From an uncultured Bacteroidota bacterium (lineage in GTDB: Bacteria > Bacteroidota > Bacteroidia > 2-12-FULL-35-15), in the NCBI GenBank assembly GCA_903911435.1, contig CAIWDF010000085.1:1-41842 (forward strand): 41,842 bases of DNA, written 5' to 3'. A program made the translations under genes and the position numbers. Below the pieces are notes generated by a model that was not told where the DNA came from, made no database searches, and was given only the letters and a program-made list of their open reading frames with translations. This document shows, one piece after another, positions 36,093-41,842 of this stretch. Position 1 is the first letter of the stretch, and each line of letters starts with the position of its first letter.

Positions 36093-36635
36093 CAAATCCC
36101 TAATGTGTGATTTGCCCTTTTACGTTACTTTTCACCTAATTGTATTATGGGATTGGCCATAATACGTTACTTTTTGGCAAATCCATAATATATGGTTGGC
36201 AACATTTAGTTACTTTTCGCTAAGCCCTAATGTGTGGTTAGCGGTTTTACTTTACTTTTTGCCAATCCCTAATGTGTGGATGGCAACATTACGTTACTTT
36301 TTTGCTAATCTCTAATACAAAAATGTTCGTATTAGGTCACTTGGGGCAAATCCCTAATTAGCTGTTGGCAGTTTTATGTTACTTTTCGCCAATAGCTAAT
36401 TAGCGGTTGGCAGTTTTACGTTACTTTTCGTCAATCCCTAATTAGCTGTTGGCAGTTTTATGTTACTTTTCGCCAATCCCTAATTAGCAGTTGGCAGTTT
36501 TACGTTACTTTTCGTCAATCCCTAATTAGCGGTTGGCAGTTTTATGTTACTTTTCGCCAATCCCTAATATACTTATGGCAATTTTATGTTATTTGGGGCA
36601 AATCCCTAATTAGCTGTTGGCAGTTTTATGTTTTT
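36093..36635. repeat. tandem array 3: about twelve 42-bp units plus a partial unit
   Basis: Units begin near CAATCCCTAATTAGCGG and contain GGCAGTTTTATGTTACTTTTCG. Five central units (about 36355-36560) are nearly identical; those to the left are increasingly divergent, as is one to the right. Central units alternate between two forms (TATG with CGC, TACG with CGT), giving an 84-bp period. Across each unit junction a 24-bp near-palindrome runs from GCCAA to TTGGC, centred on CTAATTAG. In the best unit it has 10 Watson-Crick pairs and one G-U of 12. The array fills the divergent gap between the receptor operon and the acyl-CoA carboxylase gene. No coding frame is evident. Confidence 0.92.
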
Positions 36636-36696
36636 GGGAGCGAACAAAATTGATGCGAAGTTTCGAACATTAAAGCCTCATCATCAAAATTCTTTC

Positions 36697-36704
36697 TATA
36701 TTTG
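36697..36704 (+). promoter_or_regulatory. Bacteroidota-type -7 box upstream of the acyl-CoA carboxylase gene
   Basis: TATATTTG matches TAnnTTTG, 47 bases before the ATG at 36752. It lies about 60 bp after the end of array 3. No clear -33 TTTG is seen. Confidence 0.45.
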
Positions 36705-36751
36705 ACACCCGATTAAAAAAAGCACATACTACACATACTTCAATAAATTCA

Positions 36752-38380
36752 ATGGATTTACAATTCAACAAGAACGAAGATAAAATGAAACAACTTATTT
36801 CAGCAATGGAACGGAAGTTGAACAAAATTTATCTTGGAGGCGGCAAAAGCAAAATAGAAAAACAACACGAACAAGGCAAAATGACTGCTCGCGAGCGCAT
36901 CGATTTTTTGCTCGACAAAGATAGCAAGACCATAGAAATAGGAGCTTTTGCAGGCGAAGGCATGTACGAAGACCACGGAGGTTGTGCTTCGGGTGGTACC
37001 ATTGTGGTGATAGGATATATTCACGGCCGACAGTGCCTTGTAGTGGCTAACGATGCTACCGTAAAAGCAGGTGCTTGGTTCCCAATAACCGGCAAAAAGA
37101 ACTTGCGAGCCCAAGAAATTTCGATGGAAAACCGCTTGCCAATTATTTATTTGGTTGATAGCGCAGGAGTATACCTTCCATTGCAAGACGAAATATTTCC
37201 TGACAAAGAAAACTTCGGACGAATTTTCAGAAACAATGCCATGATGAGTAGCATGGGCATACTTCAAATAGCAGCAGTTATGGGAAGTTGTGTGGCAGGA
37301 GGAGCTTATTTACCAATCATGAGTGACGAAGCCATGATTGTGGACAAAACAGGAAGTATATTCTTAGCAGGTTCGTATTTAGTGAAAGCCGCCATTGGCG
37401 AAACTATCGACAACGAAACCTTGGGTGGCGCTACCACACATTGCGAAATATCAGGTGTTACCGATTATAAATGCAAAGACGATAAAGATTGCCTTACCCG
37501 TATCCGAAACATCATGAGCAAAGTGGGGCACTTCGATAAAGCTGGTTTCAACCGCGAAGCGAGTCAACCACCTCTTAAAGACCCTAATGAAATGCTTGGA
37601 ATCATTCCCGAAGCTCGCGACCAACAATACGATATGCACGAAATTATTTACCGCATGGTGGATAATTCGGATTTTGAAGAATACAAAGAAGCCTATGGAC
37701 AAAGCATCATATGCGGGTTAGCTCGCATCGATGGTTGGAGTGTGGGAATAATAGCTAACCAGCGTAAAGTGGTGAAAAGCAAAAAAGGTGAAATGCAGTT
37801 TGGTGGAGTTATTTATAGCGATAGCGCTGAAAAGTCAGCTCGCTTTATAATGAATTGCAATCAAAAGAAAATTCCATTGTTGTTTCTTCAAGATGTTACC
37901 GGGTTCATGGTAGGTTCTCGTTCGGAGCACGGAGGAATCATAAAAGACGGAGCAAAAATGGTGAATGCCATGAGCAATTCGGTGGTACCAAAATTCACCG
38001 TTGTGATTGGCAATTCATACGGAGCAGGAAACTATGCAATGTGTGGCAAAGCCTACGACCCACGTCTGATTGTTGGTTGGCCAACAGCCAATATAGCAGT
38101 AATGGGTGGTGCACAAGCAGCTAAAGTGATAGTGCAGATCGAAGTGGCATCATTAAAGTCCAAGGGAGAGCTAATCACCCCTGAGAAAGAAGCCGAATTG
38201 TATAATAAGATAAAAGATAGATACGATAGTCAAACTTCGCCTTATTACGCAGCATCTCGTATTTGGATTGATGCTGTCATTAATCCTTTAGAGACTCGTA
38301 AGTGGGTTTCTATGGGTATAGAAATGGCTAACCATGCGCCCATCACTAAGCCATATAATGTTGGAGTAATTCAAACATAA
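36752..38380 (+). CDS. acyl-CoA carboxylase beta (carboxyltransferase) subunit, methylcrotonyl-CoA-like
   Basis: This is a 542-residue carboxyltransferase subunit that moves a carboxyl group from carboxybiotin to an acyl-CoA in the cytoplasm. Two crotonase-like halves are visible. The first includes ITGKKNLRAQEISMENRLP, the ENFGRIF segment and the oxyanion glycine motif GSCVAGGAY (178-186). The second has GFMVGSRSEHGGIIKDGAKM and GNSYGAGNYAM (from about residue 420). The pattern is closer to methylcrotonyl-CoA carboxylase beta (leucine catabolism) than to propionyl-CoA carboxylase. The biotin subunit is not in the window. A second ATG at 36785 (MKQLISAMERK) is also possible. Confidence 0.88.
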   Translation: MDLQFNKNEDKMKQLISAMERKLNKIYLGGGKSKIEKQHEQGKMTARERIDFLLDKDSKTIEIGAFAGEGMYEDHGGCASGGTIVVIGYIHGRQCLVVANDATVKAGAWFPITGKKNLRAQEISMENRLPIIYLVDSAGVYLPLQDEIFPDKENFGRIFRNNAMMSSMGILQIAAVMGSCVAGGAYLPIMSDEAMIVDKTGSIFLAGSYLVKAAIGETIDNETLGGATTHCEISGVTDYKCKDDKDCLTRIRNIMSKVGHFDKAGFNREASQPPLKDPNEMLGIIPEARDQQYDMHEIIYRMVDNSDFEEYKEAYGQSIICGLARIDGWSVGIIANQRKVVKSKKGEMQFGGVIYSDSAEKSARFIMNCNQKKIPLLFLQDVTGFMVGSRSEHGGIIKDGAKMVNAMSNSVVPKFTVVIGNSYGAGNYAMCGKAYDPRLIVGWPTANIAVMGGAQAAKVIVQIEVASLKSKGELITPEKEAELYNKIKDRYDSQTSPYYAASRIWIDAVINPLETRKWVSMGIEMANHAPITKPYNVGVIQT

Positions 38381-38418
38381 AAAAAGTAATTATATATCAT
38401 TATTTACATAAAAAAAAC

Positions 38419-38426
38419 TACTTTTG
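38419..38426 (+). promoter_or_regulatory. Bacteroidota-type -7 box upstream of the DUF6580 gene
   Basis: TACTTTTG matches TAnnTTTG and lies 33 bases before the ATG at 38460. The region upstream is AT-rich with no obvious -33 TTTG. Confidence 0.45.
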
Positions 38427-38459
38427 CTCAATCAATAAAGTACACCTAAAGATTACCAT

Positions 38460-38999
38460 ATGAAATTAAAATTAATAAGTCCACGTTTTTTATTCGTTAG
38501 TTCAACCATCCTTTTAGCATCTGCAAGCCGTTTGTTTCCGCATATTCCCAACTTTACACCCATAGCAGCTATGGCATTGTTTGGTGGAGTTTATTTTTCG
38601 GATAAACGCATGGCCTTTGTTATTCCTTTATTAGCAATGTTTTTGAGCGATGCTGCCATGGAATTAATAAATGGTCAAGGCTTTCATAATACCATGATTT
38701 ATGTTTACATTGGTTTTGTACTAACGTCTATCATTGGATTACAAGTGAAAAAAAATACAAGCGTATTGTCTGTAACCGCTGGTTCGGTTATATCTTCCAT
38801 TCTGTTTTTTATCATTACTAATTTTGGAGTATGGGCACAATCGGGTTTTCAAATGGGTGCAGCTGGTTTAGGAACAACTTATGTAATGGGAATACCTTTC
38901 TTCACACCAACACTTGCCGGAGATTTGTTTTACAACGCAATATTATTTGGTGCTTTTTATTTGGTTCAACTAAAGTTGCCAAAACTTGTGAAAGCATAA
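38460..38999 (+). CDS. DUF6580 family putative transport protein
   Basis: This 179-residue inner-membrane protein has about five hydrophobic segments. Characteristic motifs are ASRLFPHIPNFTPIAAMALFGGVYF near the start, a PLLAMFLSDAAMELINGQGFH segment and the C-terminal PFFTPTLAGDLFYNAILFG. The family resembles the small S-components of ECF vitamin transporters, but a substrate is not known and none can be inferred here. It is likely monocistronic, with its own -7 box upstream and a strong hairpin terminator downstream shared with the convergent gene. Confidence 0.83.
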   Translation: MKLKLISPRFLFVSSTILLASASRLFPHIPNFTPIAAMALFGGVYFSDKRMAFVIPLLAMFLSDAAMELINGQGFHNTMIYVYIGFVLTSIIGLQVKKNTSVLSVTAGSVISSILFFIITNFGVWAQSGFQMGAAGLGTTYVMGIPFFTPTLAGDLFYNAILFGAFYLVQLKLPKLVKA

Positions 39000-39020
39000 T
39001 GAGCGGAAAATTCATAACAA

Positions 39021-39062
39021 AAAGAAATCCCTTAGAACTTTATTCTAAGGGATTTCTTTTTT
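39021..39062. terminator. bidirectional intrinsic terminator
   Basis: A perfect 17-bp stem, AAAGAAATCCCTTAGAA (39021-39037) with its complement (39043-39059), has a 5-base loop. T runs follow on the plus strand and on the minus strand. It sits between the convergent stop codons at 38999 and 39077, so it can serve both genes. Confidence 0.95.
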
Positions 39063-39076
39063 TAGTAACCTTTCAT

Positions 39077-39739
39077 CTATTTAGTTGGTTCTTGATGCTT
39101 GTTGAATAATTGTTTGTATCCACGAAATACCACAGCTCTTAGTGTAAACTGAAATGTTCCCATATAAGGAGTATTGTTTTCTAGAAATGATGAAGCCGAA
39201 ATAGAGTAGCGGGCACCGAGATAAAAATTCTTTAATATACCAATATCCAGTCCTAGCAACAAACCATAATCATCGCCCAATTTAGTATTCAATGGAAGTT
39301 TGTGAACACCTGTGTTCTGACTGCCATCTAAATAATAATAGTATGAGTTCAAATATTTAGAATATTGAATCCCAATATTGCCTCTGATGTTTTCACTAAA
39401 TTTATATTGATAATAGAGAGGAATCTCAACATAAAAGTATCTGTATTTAATAATTGGGTTGCTGCGTTTAAAAGCCTTACCAATGTATGAAGCTTCTATG
39501 CCAATGTTCGATTTATCAGAAACAGCGAAGAGATAAGTAGCTCCACCACTGAATAGGACACCTTGCGAATAGCTAATCGTGTCGCGATATTCACCAGTTG
39601 TTGTTAACCCAACATTGAACGTGAAGGTGGATTGTTCCTTGCTCGAATAAACCGTTTGAGAAATAGAATTCGCAGAAATAACAACCAGAAAAAGAAAGCT
39701 AAGCAGAGAATGATATTTTATATTGAATAGCGTTTTCAT
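39077..39739 (-). CDS. outer membrane beta-barrel protein
   Basis: This 220-residue protein has a signal peptide (MKTLFNIKYHSLLSFLFLVVISANSISQ). Alternating strands typical of a small outer-membrane barrel follow: SNIGIEASYIGKAF, YFYVEIPLYYQYKF, NIRGNIGIQYSKYLN and NFYLGARYSISAS. It resembles the PorT/OMP_b-brl type common in Bacteroidota. The function of members is mostly unknown. It lies 54 bp downstream of the long repeat-protein gene on the same strand, so the two may be cotranscribed, although a weak hairpin lies between them. The shared bidirectional terminator ends it. Confidence 0.75.
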   Translation of the reverse strand: MKTLFNIKYHSLLSFLFLVVISANSISQTVYSSKEQSTFTFNVGLTTTGEYRDTISYSQGVLFSGGATYLFAVSDKSNIGIEASYIGKAFKRSNPIIKYRYFYVEIPLYYQYKFSENIRGNIGIQYSKYLNSYYYYLDGSQNTGVHKLPLNTKLGDDYGLLLGLDIGILKNFYLGARYSISASSFLENNTPYMGTFQFTLRAVVFRGYKQLFNKHQEPTK

Positions 39740-39783
39740 CTAAAATTGTTTGTAGAATAATTTTCCGATAGAATATAAAGAAG

Positions 39784-39806
39784 TACAGAATCTTTATTGT
39801 TCTGTA
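39784..39806 (-). terminator. weak terminator-like hairpin at the end of the repeat-protein gene
   Basis: TACAGAA and TTCTGTA form a perfect 7-bp stem around a 9-base loop that includes the TAA stop codon. On the minus strand it is followed by a moderately T-rich stretch. It may give partial termination before the barrel gene. Confidence 0.35.
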
Positions 39807-41842
39807 TTCTTTATAAACTCCTGCTCAGTAATTAAAACTCCATCTTTGTACCAATAGGTTGTTCCAAAGTTTGTGGTTTTCTGAATAAATTTATGCCCTT
39901 CGTTTCCTTTCACCACCACCCGGATAACCAAATTGTTCTTTCCTTCCTTGGCATACTCCTCAAATATTCCTTCGCCATATTTTAAGGCTAATTCATCAGG
40001 ACCTTTATCTTTCTTGGTAGGATTAGGAATGATGATGGCTTCGTTTTTCTTTTTAAGTATTCCATCAATCTCGAGAATTCTATCCTTTGGATATTTTTCG
40101 GATGATTTTACCATCAATGCTTCATTGTAGGCAGCTTTCGATTTTACATAATCCTTTGTGTCGAATAATTTATCTCCCTTTGCAATAGCATCGGCATATC
40201 GTTGTTCGTTTCGTTTAGCTCTAGCTTCATCATCCATCTGCTTGGTGCATTCCGATATTTGTGTCACAGGATATACCTCATTTGGTTTTACTGCTTGTGC
40301 TTCTTTATACGATGTAATGGCAGAAGCATAATCTTTAGAAGCAAAAGCTGCGTCAGCCTTTGAAATGGCAGCATCATACTTTTCTTTTATCGATTTGTAT
40401 TTATTTTGTTCTGCTACGGCCTTATCAATTGCCAACAACTGATCTTTTGGGTATTGTTGATTTGATTTTAAACTTAACGCTTCGGTGTAAGCCGCTTTGG
40501 CGTTATCATAATCTTTTATATTGAATGATCCATCACCTTTGGTGATTGCGGCTTTGTATTTAGCCTCCAACTCATCAGCCTTTGCTATATCATCTAAAAT
40601 TTTAGTGACCTCAGCAAGTTTATCTTTCGGATACTGTTCATTTGGTTTTAAACCAAGTGCTGCTGTATAGCCAGCTTTAGAATTCTCGTAATCTTTAACT
40701 GCCAAAGTTCTATCACCTTTGGCAATAGCTGCTTTGTAGTTTTCTTCTAATTGTTTCTCACCAAGTTCTTTTGCAATAATGCCATCAATTTCAGCTATTT
40801 TGTCTTTTGGATATTGTTCATTTGACTTTAATCCAAGCGCTTCGTTGTAAGCAGCCCTTGCTTCTGTATACTTTTTATCTGCAAGAAACTTATCTGCTTT
40901 AGCAATAATTGCATTAAACCTATCAGTTAGTTCTTTATCAGCTTTATCCTTTGCTAATAACTCAGCAAGCAATTTTTCAATTTCTGCCAACTTGTCTTTA
41001 GGATATTTTTCATTTGACTTAATTCCTAATGCTTCGTTGTAACCAGCCTTTGCATTTGAATAATCTTTCGCTGCAAACGAACCATCTGCTTTGCTGATTG
41101 CAGCATTGTACCTATCATTCAATTCCTTTTCACTTAAATCTTTCGCGATTAGTTTTTCAATCTCAGCCAACTTATCTTTAGGGTATTGCTCGTTTGGTTT
41201 CAATCCAAGAGCTTCATTATATCCTGCTTTCGCATTATCATAATCCTTAGAACCAAGAGCTTTGTCACCTTTGGCAATTGCCGCCTTGTAGTTTTCTTCC
41301 AGTTGTTTCGCACCTAGTTCTTTCGCAAGAATAGCATCAATTTCAGCAATCTTATCCTTAGGATATTGTTCGTCTTTCTTTAAGTTTAACGCTTCGTTAT
41401 AATTTCCTTTCGCATCAGTATACTTTTTATCACCAAGTGCTTTATCTGCTTTAGCGATTAATGCGGCATATTTTTCATTCAACTCTTTATCTGCTTTTTC
41501 TTTTGCGGTAAGGTCGGCAAGTATTTTATCAATTTCAGCCAATTTGTCTTTTGGGTACTTTTCTGCAGGTTTGAAACCCAGCGCTTCATTATAACCAGCC
41601 TTTGCATTGTTATAATCTTTTGCCGCCAAAACTGCATCGGCTTTAGCAATCGCAGCATTGTATTTATCGGCAAGTTCTTTTTCACCAAGTTCTTTAGCCA
41701 TTAATTTATCAATTTCAGCAATTCTTTCTTTCGGATATTTTTCATTTGGTTTTAAACCAAGCGCATCTGTATAAGCAGTTTTTGCAGTTGCATAGGATTT
41801 TGTTCCGAAGTCAGCGTCCCCTTTTGCTATTGCCGCTTTGTA
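39794..41842 (-). CDS. long protein of 60/64-residue TPR-like repeats (5' end outside window)
   Basis: The frame stays open to the window edge, so the Met at 41701 is internal and the N-terminus is missing. At least nine repeats are visible plus a partial one at the edge. Each follows the pattern KYNAAIAKAD..LAAKDY.NAKAGYNEAL..KP.EKYPKDKLAEIDKIL, a helix-pair unit like a TPR. Early repeats are 60 residues; those with an AKEKADKEL insertion are 64. The last about 85 residues form a different domain (FEEYAKEGKNNLVIRVVVKGNEGHKFIQKT.. to YWYKDGVLITEQEF), seen from memory at the end of similar Bacteroidota proteins. It may be a scaffold; the N-terminus would be needed to say more. Confidence 0.8.
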   Translation of the reverse strand, partial: YKAAIAKGDADFGTKSYATAKTAYTDALGLKPNEKYPKERIAEIDKLMAKELGEKELADKYNAAIAKADAVLAAKDYNNAKAGYNEALGFKPAEKYPKDKLAEIDKILADLTAKEKADKELNEKYAALIAKADKALGDKKYTDAKGNYNEALNLKKDEQYPKDKIAEIDAILAKELGAKQLEENYKAAIAKGDKALGSKDYDNAKAGYNEALGLKPNEQYPKDKLAEIEKLIAKDLSEKELNDRYNAAISKADGSFAAKDYSNAKAGYNEALGIKSNEKYPKDKLAEIEKLLAELLAKDKADKELTDRFNAIIAKADKFLADKKYTEARAAYNEALGLKSNEQYPKDKIAEIDGIIAKELGEKQLEENYKAAIAKGDRTLAVKDYENSKAGYTAALGLKPNEQYPKDKLAEVTKILDDIAKADELEAKYKAAITKGDGSFNIKDYDNAKAAYTEALSLKSNQQYPKDQLLAIDKAVAEQNKYKSIKEKYDAAISKADAAFASKDYASAITSYKEAQAVKPNEVYPVTQISECTKQMDDEARAKRNEQRYADAIAKGDKLFDTKDYVKSKAAYNEALMVKSSEKYPKDRILEIDGILKKKNEAIIIPNPTKKDKGPDELALKYGEGIFEEYAKEGKNNLVIRVVVKGNEGHKFIQKTTNFGTTYWYKDGVLITEQEFIKNTEQ

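Noticed and set aside
1-41842. tRNA, rRNA, insertion sequences, prophage or integrase genes.
   Set aside because: I looked for these on both strands and saw no convincing candidate.

Overview
The window (about 42 kb, AT-rich) is a chromosomal segment of a member of the Bacteroidota, probably a gliding or environmental lineage of the Flavobacteriia/Chitinophagia type. The evidence is: three secreted proteins with type IX secretion (T9SS) type A C-terminal sorting domains; a TonB-dependent receptor with a carboxypeptidase-regulatory N-terminal domain; a Porin_10-type porin; several families largely confined to this phylum (DUF4294, DUF4835, Bacteroidota-type RpoZ); the gene order bamD-rpoZ-coaBC-DUF4835-recN; starts without Shine-Dalgarno sequences; and repeated TAnnTTTG promoter -7 motifs. 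I see no tRNA, rRNA, insertion sequence, integrase or CRISPR array.

Layout. 1-350: the 3' part of a DUF4294 gene with an apparent single-base frameshift. 482-4637 (+): a polysaccharide O-acetylation cassette of two SGNH-hydrolase-like proteins and an AlgI-like MBOAT acyltransferase. 4651-6528 (-): Porin_10. 6680-8806 (+): a NIDO-domain T9SS cargo. 9145-9840 (+): a small conserved-looking protein of unknown role. 10787-18979 (+): a 2730-residue T9SS adhesin-like protein with tandem Ig/PKD-like repeats. 19826-21067 (-): a flavin monooxygenase/halogenase-family protein. 21484-27485 (-): housekeeping block fabI, recN, DUF4835, coaBC, rpoZ, bamD. 27828-30951 (+): DUF1569/DinB-like protein, a third T9SS cargo and an alpha/beta hydrolase. 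30953-35948 (-): DUF4159, two small proteins, a TfoX-like protein and a GTGA-coupled pair of carboxypeptidase-regulatory protein and TonB-dependent receptor. 36752-38999 (+): acyl-CoA carboxylase beta subunit and a DUF6580 membrane protein. 39077-41842 (-): an outer-membrane beta-barrel and the 3' part of a long protein built of 60/64-residue repeats.

The most unusual content lies between the genes. Three intergenic tandem arrays, unrelated in sequence, all have periods that are multiples of 21 bp: array 1 (9887-10063, 21 bp), array 2 (19231-19621, 21 bp) and array 3 (about 36093-36635, 42 bp). They sit in a tandem, a convergent and a divergent gene gap. Array 3 units carry a near-palindrome of 24 bp centred on CTAATTAG. 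In array 2, 26 of the 31 substitutions I counted fall on every third base, and in one minus-strand frame most are synonymous. It may therefore be, or have been, a heptapeptide-repeat gene now broken by a 1-bp deletion. Arrays 1 and 3 do not show this pattern and look like non-coding DNA or RNA elements.
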